Shown: positions 61,201 through 64,000 of the stretch, piece by piece | Layout of the letters: each line of letters opens with the position of its first letter | How positions within the stretch are numbered: position 1 is the stretch's first letter | Origin: Solen grandis | Lineage: Eukaryota > Mollusca > Bivalvia > Adapedonta > Solenidae | Length of the DNA stretch: 64,000 nucleotides | NCBI GenBank assembly: GCA_021229015.1 | Contig: CM037785.1 | Location: 41,838,682 to 41,902,681 of the forward strand | Direction of reading: 5' to 3' | The notes under the pieces: generated by a model | Seen by the model: the letters and a program-made list of their open reading frames with translations, nothing else | The model's database searches: none | Told to the model about the DNA's origin: nothing | Position numbers and translations under genes: made by a program

Positions 61201-63194
61201 ATATTTGAGTTTACCTTTGCTTCGACAGTATTTCAGTCATATAGCAACGTCCAGCTAACTACAGGTCGAGGAAGATTCCGAATAAACGGAGGCATCCGGG
61301 TAGAATCACCGATCTACCCGCAAGCCTTGTTTAAAAGAACTTGTAACTGGTAAACTAATGGCTTCACCAAAATAAGAAGTTGACTATGGCAGACGGTGGT
61401 GACCTCAGGGTCTCATCTGTTTGCTCATGAAATATTGTAGCTTAGATCGATCTAAACAGTTAGCAGAGCAAAGAAAAATCCATTGTTTCATATACCATTT
61501 AAAATTTTTAATTAATTTTCATCCTATCAAAACTTTGAACATAAATATTCATGAGGTAAAGGGTTTTGATTAAATCTTATATCATTACATGATTAATTGA
61601 TTGTGATAATTAACAAGACCTGATGGTATTAAGGGCAGGTTTTTGGGGGCTTTTTTCTTCAAAAGTAGACCAAAGGTCAAGGTCAATTGCATAATGAAGA
61701 GGTCCATCCACTTCAGCAACTGTCCAAATATTGAAGCAATCCATTGAGGCACATAGAAGGTTATAGCAGATTCACCAAAAGACAAACTTGTCCAAACAAC
61801 TTTTTTTACTCCCCCATCAAAAGTAGGTCAAAGGTCAAGGTCACAAGATCAATCGCATAATGTAAAAGGCAACTGTCCAAATATTGAAGCAATCCAATGA
61901 AGGACATAAAAGTTATAGCAGATTAAAGAAAGGGTCAACCTGACTGGATGCCGAACACCACCTCTTGCCCTGAAATCATCAATTTGGTGGCTCGCCTGGA
62001 AATCATCAATTTAAAGGACGGAATTTTTCTTCAAAAAAAAAACATCCAAACATTAAAACATCTTACAGTTTTCGTTTTGTTAACAATACACAAATATACC
62101 CTAGAATGAAAGGTTTTGTTGCTATAAATGTCAAGGAAGTTATTAAAACATTATTAATGAGGCTGGCAGGGAAGGGCAGGTCCTTGACCGCTATGAGTGA
62201 GGAGGGTGACCTCTGTGATCAAGAATGAGACTGCTGCATCAGCCCTGTCCATCATACTGGACACTGGGGCCAGGCCACACGACCACCACCATACTCAGCT
62301 GTCAGGCTAAACAGAAGCTTCTATATATCTCAACTAGCTATCTATACAATTGCGGCAGACTTACAAGGCCACAGTTTAACGCTAATGAAGAGACTCGGAA
62401 AAAGATGATTTTCATGTCCCTGGAGGTCGACCTTGAGGAAGAACGTGATTAATGCGGTCCCACTCAGGAGACAGTTAGGGCTTTCCTGCATCGGTTGCCG
62501 GACACTGACAGTTGGACAGAAGGATTCACTATGCACTGTAATCAGCTGATATTTACTGCATATGACAGGTCAGGGGTCAGGTAATTATTATAAAAGTTAA
62601 CATCAACCGTTACATACACTGTCAGCTGTCTCCCAGGCCCCCAGGGGCTGGAGTACAGATAATTGTATACTAAAATAGCTCCGGTATAATTATGTCCCAC
62701 AGAGAATATCAATCTCATCTCAAAACATCTGCTCCTTAACACAAACATGCTGAAACTAAGCAATTTAGTTATTTCTGAGGAATCAAAACGGGCAATGTTG
62801 TTTTATCCCCCCCCCCCCCTCTCTTTATTCCCCCAGAGAAAGTTACCATGAGTCTCTCCTCATGTACATTTGATTCACTCAGACACTGACACAGCATTGA
62901 ATATTAAATAAACAATAAATAGATTATCACAAACAATTACAGAAAACATGAAAACAGAAATAATAACCACTAAATTCCCCTTCTCCAATTTAAGCATGAA
63001 GACTGCATGAAGTTTGGGAGGTGGGGAAATGATTCACTGAGATAAATGTATATTAAAGAGAATCAGAAAGGAACAAAACATGAAAATATTTTTGTTAATT
63101 TTTACCTGCTTCTGATGATAGGCATAGCTTGTGTCTCCTTATTAGTGTAATACCTCTCAAAAACTGTCCACAAATATCTGAATAAGTCCGACAT
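22240..63194 (-). CDS. MOB2: MOB kinase activator 2 (MOB2), five coding exons, 256 aa
   Basis: Join on the minus strand: 63194-63106, 41568-41402, 40588-40492, 24497-24373, 22532-22240 (89+167+97+125+293 = 771 nt). All introns are GT-AG, about 21.5 kb, 0.8 kb, 16.0 kb and 1.8 kb, and all split codons reconstitute (Arg30, Thr86, Val118, Gly160). MOB proteins bind and activate or restrain NDR/LATS-type AGC kinases; MOB2 binds NDR1/2 and affects cell morphology and division. Seen: basic linker KGRRKDKD at 31-38, RITD and EWLATH, zinc ligands Cys104 and Cys109 (EYCTRETC) and His184 and His189 (AHIYHVH), GPGNVQYYW at the centre, FPTKFGQQFPSGFE, and a Mob-fold helix ending near residue 240. The GPGN-QYYW block and linker favour MOB2 over MOB1, MOB3 or MOB4. 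A short polar C-terminal tail follows. The introns are loaded with mobile elements. Family call firm; the first exon choice is the least certain part. Confidence 0.9.
23755..23875 (-). mobile_element. SINE family C, partial copy
   Basis: On the minus strand it carries a box B-like GGTTCAATCCCTGGCT, matching the fuller copy at 24010-24297. The tail part is missing. Confidence 0.6.
24010..24297 (-). mobile_element. SINE family C, near full-length copy
   Basis: The minus strand begins with a tRNA-like head GGTCATGGTGGTAAAGCGGT (box A region), then CTTTGAGCCCTGGCAG (decayed box B), then a body with GGTAGTTCCAGGACTGGTTGG and CTCAAGTAGACATCG. Matching copies lie at 40225, 40770 and 48272. Confidence 0.7.
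24373..24497 (-). CDS. MOB2: MOB2 exon 4
   Basis: 125 nt between acceptor CTATTTACAG and donor GTAAGT. Encodes residues 119-159: QYYWGDDKGKRSKD, ALQYIDYVTLYIQK, ISDETIFPTKF. One leading base completes Val118 and one trailing G begins Gly160. Strong similarity to the Mob-domain centre of MOB2 proteins. Confidence 0.93.
25165..25188 (+). repeat. (CT)n microsatellite
   Basis: CT dinucleotide run in a pyrimidine-rich stretch. A (TGTC)n run follows at about 25372-25392. Confidence 0.85.
25575..25810 (+). repeat. Degenerate about 35-45-bp minisatellite
   Basis: Recurring GTATACCTATTTCGTAA and CACAGTATTATACCTA-type units, strongly diverged, about six copies. A 124-codon frame across it is not considered a gene. 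Confidence 0.55.
26201..26300. other. Assembly gap (100 N)
   Basis: Exactly 100 unknown bases, the usual placeholder for a gap of unknown size. Reading frames crossing it are meaningless. Confidence 0.99.
26900..27114 (-). mobile_element. piggyBac-like MITE, copy 1 (internal deletion)
   Basis: TTAA-CCCTTTCCCTCATA terminus at the left and its inverse at the right. The central palindrome and neighbouring bases are missing, giving 215 bp instead of about 240. Confidence 0.85.
27127..27240 (+). repeat. TTGATTGGTTAACTATAC minisatellite, left part
   Basis: Short units of about 18-22 bp built on ACTTGATTGGTTAACTATAC. The array is split by the Mutator-like element and continues at 30691. Confidence 0.8.
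27241..27248 (+). repeat. Target-site duplication of the Mutator-like element, left
   Basis: GTTAGATC, identical to 30691-30698. Eight to nine bp is the duplication size typical of Mutator-like elements. A second GTTAGATT-containing copy of the host minisatellite at about 30782 shows what the empty site looked like. Confidence 0.9.
27254..27366 (+). repeat. Left terminal inverted repeat of the MULE, tandem 15-16-bp units
   Basis: Units GGACAAAAGCCCACTA, GGACATAAGCCCATA and variants, followed by a T run. Inverse copies form the right end at 30578-30690. Confidence 0.9.
27761..27913 (+). CDS. Transposase exon 1 (FLYWCH finger, N-terminal part)
   Basis: ATG at 27761, 51 codons ending Asp-Leu-Glu before GTAAGT. 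Contains LCFEGFMY and RWECSQRRAYTC. The frame continues 28 codons into the intron without similarity. Confidence 0.82.
27761..30189 (+). CDS. FLYWCH zinc-finger MULE transposase, two exons, 489 aa
   Basis: Join 27761-27913 and 28873-30189 (51 + 438 codons), with a 959-bp intron starting GTAAGT and ending TTTGTAG, phase 0. The FLYWCH finger is visible only after splicing: F15, GF at 17-18, Y20, W32-x-C34, C42, then His61-x-His63 from exon 2, matching the WxC-x7-C-x18-HxH pattern. The MULE catalytic domain follows: Asp188 in WFMDGTHD, Asp254 in IVTDFEQAS, the GCFYHLTQ motif, and RTNNICEAW with candidate third acidic residues Glu393 and Glu401. It would bind the element ends and catalyse cut-and-paste transposition in the nucleus. 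No frameshift or stop is seen, so it may be active or recently so. Related FLYWCH-MULE proteins often appear in metazoan genomes as uncharacterised proteins. Family call firm; activity is inferred. Confidence 0.88.
28873..30189 (+). CDS. Transposase exon 2 (FLYWCH His pair and MULE catalytic domain)
   Basis: Begins immediately after the acceptor TTGTTTGTAG and runs 438 codons to TAA. The first bases happen to be ATG, but the His-x-His of the FLYWCH finger lies at codons 10-12, showing that it is an internal exon. The DDE-type catalytic motifs lie at codons 137, 203 and 342-350. Confidence 0.9.
   Translation: MQHVISTTTHTHEKDNTATEAAKLRMRMKDNITTNRGQPCQILADTLKNTTVEVRAAVGKMDSVKRTIRRQKKGAVPKEPASLRDLVIPEEWTTTAEPYRHPFLFHDSGPDSGRRMLVFGTEQGLRHLASSNTWFMDGTHDSAPGIFQQIYIIRAPLGESAVTCVYALLSGKSQEVYEELFSAIQVKAQNLGFDVDPLHIVTDFEQASIRAVRAIFGEHVTHRGCFYHLTQSTWRKIQDLSLVDRYRSDDDVKLFCGMVDGLAFLPVEDVCDGMDYLKDNTLEGCELLVDYFDKTYVTGTYRRIQPVRAEGDDNIVPVRVRRIPPLFAASLWNVHQTTLDGEARTNNICEAWNRKFQSLIGHSHPSVWTAIDAFRKDQAEVELQFYLNTQGQPPKKRVKTVTKNLQERLRNLCLDYVEGRKNLQEFLHSVGHCIRFKC
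30578..30690 (-). repeat. Right terminal inverted repeat of the MULE, tandem 15-16-bp units
   Basis: On the minus strand it reads about seven GGACAWAAGCCCACTA-type units, two of them shortened by one base, like the left end. Confidence 0.9.
30691..31080 (+). repeat. TTGATTGGTTAACTATAC minisatellite, right part
   Basis: Begins with the right target duplication GTTAGATC (30691-30698), then a dozen or more units of ACTTGATTGGTTAACTATAC and variants. The 78-codon Leu/Thr-rich frame here is a product of the repeat. Confidence 0.8.
31083..31322 (+). mobile_element. piggyBac-like MITE, copy 2
   Basis: 240 bp, TTAA-CCCTTTCCCTCATA at one end and TATATGAGGGAAAGGG-TTAA at the other. Central palindrome CAGCCTGCGAG / CTCACAGGCTG, one mismatch. 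Confidence 0.9.
31323..32228. other. Intronic stretch with fragments of older repeats
   Basis: AT-rich DNA. At 31850-31990 two similar copies of TCTGATCAGGGT(C/T)TCC followed by TGTTTGCTCATACA and GTAGCTCA occur about 60 bp apart, related to the second TTAA family (see 56604). No exon seen. Confidence 0.5.
32229..32422 (-). mobile_element. SINE family A, old copy
   Basis: The minus strand shows GGGTTCAAGTCCC (decayed box B), the GTAAGCAAGC / CAGCTGGCTTGC-type body, and TCTTCCTACACC. Diverged from the copies at 8790 and 55439. Confidence 0.7.
32496..32735 (+). mobile_element. Second TTAA-element family, old copy
   Basis: Starts TTAACCCTTTAACTCATGAATATTCATG and contains GATCTGGGTCTGCTCTG. The right end is eroded. 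Related to 56604-56823 and 63433-63577. Confidence 0.5.
33006..33017 (+). repeat. Poly(G) run
   Basis: Twelve or so consecutive G; simple sequence. Confidence 0.9.
33116..33310. repeat. Dispersed repeat family D, copy 1
   Basis: Shares with 39679-39872 the string GATCATGGTCTGCAC, a CAGCCTGC palindrome arm, and ACAGTCCAAAATGAA followed by GGAC and GTCCAATT. No terminal repeats recognised; class unknown. Confidence 0.6.
33664..33898 (+). mobile_element. piggyBac-like MITE, copy 3 (left end eroded)
   Basis: Begins TTATCCTCATAGAGGAC, so the leading CCCTTTCC is lost. The right end GGGAAAGGGTTAA is intact and the central palindrome is perfect. Confidence 0.85.
33899..34806. other. Intronic AT-rich stretch
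   Basis: Contains a long poly(T) run at about 34262-34289. No gene, exon or terminal-repeat structure seen. Confidence 0.6.
34807..35033 (+). mobile_element. piggyBac-like MITE, copy 4 (palindrome shortened)
   Basis: Both TTAA ends intact. The central palindrome is collapsed to CAGCCTGCTGATCAGG by deletion of about 15 bp. Confidence 0.88.
35034..36752. other. Intronic stretch, no gene recognised
   Basis: AT-rich, with an (AC)n run at about 35459-35474. Frames of up to 95 codons (35895-36182) have no recognisable domain or splice context and are not called. Confidence 0.55.
36753..36994 (+). mobile_element. piggyBac-like MITE, copy 5
   Basis: Intact TTAA termini and full length. It lies 93 bp from copy 6, which is in opposite orientation. 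Confidence 0.9.
37088..37329 (-). mobile_element. piggyBac-like MITE, copy 6
   Basis: Intact TTAA termini, inverted relative to copy 5. Together they form a 577-bp inverted-repeat structure. Confidence 0.9.
37330..39031. other. Intronic stretch with one low-repeat block and old repeats
   Basis: 37385-37740 is less repetitive than its surroundings and could be a regulatory or conserved non-coding block. 38398-38560 resembles the MITE nested at 40924 (TTCTCAAAAATACTTAAG). The minisatellite at 38643-38795 is listed separately. No exon found. Confidence 0.45.
38643..38795 (+). repeat. About 36-bp minisatellite
   Basis: Four units of CCACCTGTATTAGTAGCCACCTGTAAAAGCAG type. The preceding CAGTTGAACCTGTATTAGTGG resembles a pogo/Tigger terminus, and related GTTAAGCGGCCA words follow to about 38880. 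Confidence 0.8.
39032..39272 (+). mobile_element. piggyBac-like MITE, copy 7
   Basis: Intact TTAA ends and perfect central palindrome CAGCCTGCGAG / CTCGCAGGCTG. Confidence 0.9.
39679..39872. repeat. Dispersed repeat family D, copy 2
   Basis: Diverged partner of 33116-33310 in the same orientation. Confidence 0.6.
40225..40385 (-). mobile_element. SINE family C, partial copy
   Basis: Contains the family words CTTGGAACTACC, TATGCTGGAGCATCAAGCAAGG and CAGGGATTTAACC in the same order as 24160-24260. Confidence 0.6.
40492..40588 (-). CDS. MOB2: MOB2 exon 3
   Basis: 97 nt between acceptor GTATATTTCAG and donor GTAAGT, with no reading frame long enough to stand out by itself. Encodes residues 87-117: ISFFNHVNLMYGVISEYC, TRETC, TSMTGPGN. 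It contains the zinc ligands Cys104 and Cys109. Its phases (2 nt in, 2 nt out) fit exons 2 and 4 exactly. Confidence 0.92.
40770..41205 (-). mobile_element. SINE family C copy interrupted by a MITE
   Basis: 40770-40923 and 41074-41205 match the two halves of 24010-24297. A tail reading GTTGGATGTTAAGCCCTGAA on the minus strand is present at the low-coordinate end. Confidence 0.75.
40924..41073. mobile_element. 150-bp palindromic MITE nested in the SINE
   Basis: Terminal inverted repeats CCCTGTGTTCTTG (left) and, on the other strand, CCCTTTGTTCTCG (right), plus an inner inverted pair ATACTTAAGTATGAT / ATCATACTTAAGTA. A diverged relative lies near 38398-38560. No coding capacity. Confidence 0.75.
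41402..41568 (-). CDS. MOB2: MOB2 exon 2
   Basis: 167 nt between acceptor TGTGTGTTACAG and donor GTGAGT. Encodes residues 31-85: KGRRKDKDSPTPP, YRQYLEDECVRDRITD, FYRLVSLPEYLDYNEWLATH. GC-richer than its surroundings. The leading single G is the third base of a codon, so any upstream first exon must end in phase 2. Confidence 0.93.
44200..44520. other. Low-repeat block in MOB2 intron 1
   Basis: Balanced base composition, no tandem structure, not matched elsewhere in the window, with no reading frame of note. A possible conserved non-coding or regulatory segment, by exclusion only. Confidence 0.25.
44566..44803 (-). mobile_element. piggyBac-like MITE, copy 8
   Basis: Intact TTAA ends. The central palindrome carries a 4-bp deletion on one arm. 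Confidence 0.9.
44804..46398. other. Intronic AT-rich stretch
   Basis: Contains an inverted pair of similar phrases, AAATTTCTTAAAGCAG near 45226 and TAAATTCTTACTCTGAATCGAGG near 45568 against CTCGATTCGGAGGAG near 45297. No exon seen. Confidence 0.4.
46399..46426 (+). repeat. Poly(G) run of about 26 bases
   Basis: Preceded by a T run. Length is likely approximate because homopolymers assemble poorly. The 122-codon frame across it encodes a glycine run and is not a gene. Confidence 0.9.
46753..46760 (-). CDS. MOB2: Weak candidate micro first exon 1d of MOB2 (ATGACCAG before a strong donor)
   Basis: ATGACCAG followed by GTAAGTAA would give Met-Thr-Arg joined to KGRRKDKD in the correct phase. 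The donor is strong, but eight coding bases carry almost no statistical weight. Confidence 0.2.
47910..48151 (-). mobile_element. piggyBac-like MITE, copy 9
   Basis: Intact TTAA ends, full length, two substitutions in the central palindrome. Confidence 0.9.
48272..48505 (-). mobile_element. SINE family C, diverged copy
   Basis: ACAGCCATTTGGAGGACTATGTC, CCAATCAGTCCTGAAACTACC and GGAATTAAACCCACC occur in the family order. Confidence 0.65.
49166..49252 (+). repeat. (TA)n microsatellite
   Basis: About 43 TA dinucleotides with one irregularity near 49240. Confidence 0.95.
49488..49522 (-). CDS. MOB2: Weak candidate alternative first coding exon 1c of MOB2
   Basis: ATG at 49522, 11 codons plus TG, then a consensus donor GTAAGT. 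Reads MTTGMLFVFNF, with Trp formed across the junction to exon 2. Phase is compatible and the surrounding sequence is non-repetitive, but the short length makes chance likely. Confidence 0.3.
50370..50510. repeat. Dispersed repeat, copy 2 (partner of 16653)
   Basis: GGTAATCCATCCATCATTAAAT, ATCATGGT and GACTTGGAGCAAATGAGTC parallel the copy at 16653. Confidence 0.45.
51285..51492. mobile_element. Second TTAA-element family, eroded copy
   Basis: GTCTGATCAGGGTCCCCCCTG, TTTGCTTAAAAAAATATGTAGCT and GTACATGAATATTCATAAGG occur as in other copies. The terminal TTAA repeats are not recognisable. Confidence 0.4.
51500..53100. other. Intronic stretch, no gene recognised
   Basis: AT-rich unique-looking DNA. 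Small frames at 51708-51944 lie opposite each other on the two strands and show no domain. Confidence 0.5.
53103..53465 (+). repeat. 81-bp minisatellite, about 4.5 units
   Basis: GTCTTACCTCTACCACTC landmarks at 53103, 53184, 53265, 53344 and 53421. The first three units are nearly identical. Because 81 is a multiple of three, a repetitive 72-codon frame arises; there is no sign that it is translated. Confidence 0.9.
54300..54541 (-). mobile_element. piggyBac-like MITE, copy 10
   Basis: Intact TTAA ends and perfect central palindrome. Confidence 0.9.
55215..56465 (+). repeat. About 47-bp minisatellite, some 20 units, split by a SINE
   Basis: Unit TACATACAGACTGGACTGCA + TTCATAACATAGTTGTTTAT + ATATTCC. 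Units before the SINE are more diverged than those after it (55662 to about 56410), which are nearly identical. Confidence 0.92.
55439..55661 (-). mobile_element. SINE family A inserted in the 47-bp array, 5'-truncated
   Basis: Minus-strand SINE with box B GGGTTCGAATCCC and a CAACAACAA tail. The box A end of the head is missing. It is flanked by perfect 11-bp direct repeats CCTACATATAG (55428-55438 and 55662-55672). Confidence 0.9.
56604..56823. mobile_element. Second TTAA-element family, bounded copy
   Basis: TTAACCTTTTATCTCA at the left and TGAGTTTGAGGGTTAA at the right, 220 bp, imperfect inverted ends with TTAA. AGATATTCATGAG near the right end is shared with other copies. Confidence 0.55.
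57650..57990. other. Low-repeat block in MOB2 intron 1
   Basis: Contains ATGCAAATATT (octamer-like, POU-type site) at about 57733. No repeats and no coding frame. A possible conserved non-coding element, by exclusion. Confidence 0.25.
59340..59715 (+). repeat. Degenerate about 65-bp minisatellite
   Basis: Recurring CCTCTGAATAACAGCCAACC, TGTGAACAAAGGCCAA and TGAATTTATTGAAAA segments, about five to six diverged units. Confidence 0.7.
60307..60395 (-). CDS. MOB2: Possible alternative first coding exon 1b of MOB2
   Basis: ATG at 60395, 29 codons plus AG, then donor GTAACC, the same length and exit phase as exon 1a. Reads MLNNWDFFVMYNYPTQ, EISRKIAEFLLNN, then Arg with exon 2. MOB2 genes in other animals use alternative first exons joined to a shared basic linker exon, so this is plausible. 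An open ATG-to-donor run of this length in the right phase can also arise by chance; transcript evidence would decide. Confidence 0.5.
60550..60745 (-). mobile_element. SINE family A, diverged copy
   Basis: Matches the body of 55439-55661 (CAGCTAATTACAAGTGGAGG, CCAGCTGGAAGGCTTC) with a decayed box B. Adjacent to candidate exon 1b. Confidence 0.75.
61205..61328 (-). mobile_element. SINE family A, tail-side fragment
   Basis: CAACGTCCAGCTAACTACAGG, GAGGAAGATTCCGAAT and GGCATCCGGGTAGAATCACC match the 3' half. The tRNA-like head is absent. Confidence 0.7.
61400..61570. mobile_element. Second TTAA-element family, eroded copy
   Basis: TCATCTGTTTGCTCATGAAA, GTAGCTTAGAT and AAATATTCATGAGGTAAAGGG are shared with the copies at 31850, 51285 and 60880. 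Confidence 0.4.
61660..61935 (+). repeat. Two about 153-bp tandem units
   Basis: CAACTGTCCAAATATTGAAG at 61717 and 61870, each preceded by AAAGGTCAAGGTCA and followed by GTTATAGCAGATT. Confidence 0.75.
62160..62720. other. GC-richer low-repeat block upstream in MOB2 intron 1
   Basis: Stands out from its AT-rich surroundings in composition and has no copy elsewhere in the window. Overlapping frames of 64-75 codons on the two strands have no recognised domain or credible splice sites. May be regulatory or an unrecognised non-coding exon. Confidence 0.3.
62807..62820 (+). repeat. Poly(C) run
   Basis: About 12 consecutive C; simple sequence. Confidence 0.85.
63106..63194 (-). CDS. MOB2: MOB2 exon 1a (first coding exon)
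   Basis: ATG at 63194, 29 codons plus AG, then donor GTAAAA. Reads MSDLFRYLWTVFERYYTN, KETQAMPIIRS, and the AG plus the G of exon 2 make Arg30. Phase 2 matches exon 2. The N-terminus is not part of the Mob fold and cannot be checked by family motifs. Two out-of-frame upstream ATGs occur in the presumed 5' UTR. It is the most upstream candidate and therefore taken as the reference start. Confidence 0.7.
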
Positions 63195-63432
63195 TGTACA
63201 GTATACATGACAGAGTGTGACCCATCTTCACGAGCCCAGTCAAACACACAATGCCCCGTTATAACCCACCTGAGCTATACCCGACCTGATCTGGCACACC
63301 ACACTTCAATGCAAAACAAAACAGGAAGCTCAAAAAAATTCAACCTTTTATAGACCGCTATAATAAGCTATTGCATGTTTAGCATGTTTATTCAGGTTAC
63401 AACCAGTCTACAAAATTAATTAAGGTAGCTAA
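63195..63432 (-). promoter_or_regulatory. Presumed 5' UTR and promoter-proximal region of MOB2 exon 1a
   Basis: Non-repetitive sequence upstream of the exon 1a ATG, bounded by a TTAA-flanked element at 63433. It contains short out-of-frame ATGs. No TATA box or initiator was identified; assignment rests on position only. Confidence 0.3.
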
Positions 63433-63577
63433 TTAACCTTTTACCTCAAGAATATTCATGTTCAAATTTATAACTTGATGAATACTAATTTAAAGAACTT
63501 GAAAGACTGGAAGGGAGCTGCCTAATCTGGATCTGCTCTGTTTGCAAGAGTCAAAATTTATGAGAAAAAAGGGTTAA
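63433..63577. mobile_element. Second TTAA-element family, short bounded copy
   Basis: TTAACCTTTTACCTCA at the left and TGAGAAAAAAGGGTTAA at the right, 145 bp, containing AAGAATATTCATG and ATCTGGATCTGCTCTG. Confidence 0.55.
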
Positions 63578-63636
63578 AGTGACATTGAAATATAATGTGG
63601 CAAGTCAACAATCAATTCTAAAACTTAAAAGATCCA

Positions 63637-63878
63637 TTAACCCTTTCCCTCATATAGACTCATTTTGACGCACTCAATAGGTACCACATAAAGCCTGATC
63701 TGCAGAAAACCACAGTTAAACCTTACCAAATTTAATTATAAAGTCCTCATTTCCAGACCACTGAGGAGCAGCGAACAGCATAAAACCTGATCAGCCTGCG
63801 AGTTACTCGCAGGCTGATCTGGTTTTATGTTGTTCGCATAGGTCTTTTCATGGTTTCCTCTATGAGGGAAAGGGTTAA
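63637..63878 (-). mobile_element. piggyBac-like MITE, copy 11
   Basis: Intact TTAA ends, full length, perfect central palindrome. Lies 443 bp upstream of the MOB2 exon 1a start codon. Confidence 0.9.
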
Positions 63879-64000
63879 TTCAAACTAGACAAGGTAAATA
63901 CAGGTGGAGTATTCGGAGCACCTGGGTAGACTGCAAGTCAACCGGAACCTGGCTTCCATACATGGAAAGATTTCTCAAAAATATTGAAAATTGTATTCAT

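Larger units (their letters stand above)
41569..63105 (-). other. MOB2 intron 1
   Basis: 21.5-kb GT-AG intron in the longest transcript model. It holds candidate alternative first exons 1b, 1c and 1d, three piggyBac-like MITEs, SINEs, large minisatellites and some low-repeat stretches. No other gene recognised on either strand. Confidence 0.7.

Noticed and set aside
63890..63945. SINE family A fragment at the window end
   Set aside because: Only short words (CAGGTGGAG, CACCTGGGTAGA) match; too diverged to call with confidence.

Overview
Eukaryotic genomic window, AT-rich and mostly non-coding. It probably comes from a lophotrochozoan and most likely a bivalve mollusc. The grounds are tRNA-derived SINEs, TTAA-flanked miniature elements and degenerate minisatellites of kinds I associate with bivalve assemblies, plus an invertebrate-type MOB2 gene and an intronless Cys-loop receptor. 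The species cannot be named from the sequence alone. A 100-base run of N (26201-26300) marks a scaffold gap.

Three protein-coding loci can be supported. (1) 550-1839 (+): a single-exon Cys-loop ligand-gated channel subunit of nicotinic acetylcholine receptor type. (2) 63194 down to 22240 (-): a MOB kinase activator 2 (MOB2) gene of about 41 kb, reconstructed here from five coding exons whose splice phases all agree (771 nt, 256 aa). Alternative first coding exons are possible at 60307-60395 (plausible), 49488-49522 and 46753-46760 (weak). (3) 27761-30189 (+): a two-exon FLYWCH zinc-finger/MULE transposase inside a complete 3.4-kb Mutator-like element. The element has terminal inverted repeats and a perfect 8-bp target duplication, and it sits antisense in MOB2 intron 3.

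Layout. 1-2 kb: receptor gene. 2.9-12.4 kb: an old roughly 300-370 bp satellite-like array whose orientation flips near 9.67 kb. It is interrupted by a 3.9-kb TIR element carrying about 464-bp tandem repeats full of TGACGTCA octamers, by a SINE with target duplication, and by a TA-flanked pogo/Tigger-like element. 12.4-22 kb: interspersed repeats, minisatellites, a second SINE type and a 165-bp-period array. 22.2-63.2 kb: MOB2, whose introns hold the Mutator-like element, eleven copies of a piggyBac-like TTAA MITE (one of them just upstream of the gene), a second TTAA family, a third tRNA-like SINE family (one copy containing a nested MITE), a 47-bp minisatellite split by a SINE, and several unexplained low-repeat stretches that could be regulatory.

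The three genes do not form a functional unit. The receptor is a membrane channel, MOB2 is a regulator of NDR/LATS-type kinases, and the transposase belongs to a mobile element lodged in the MOB2 intron. No RNA gene other than SINE tRNA-like heads, and no CRISPR array, was found.
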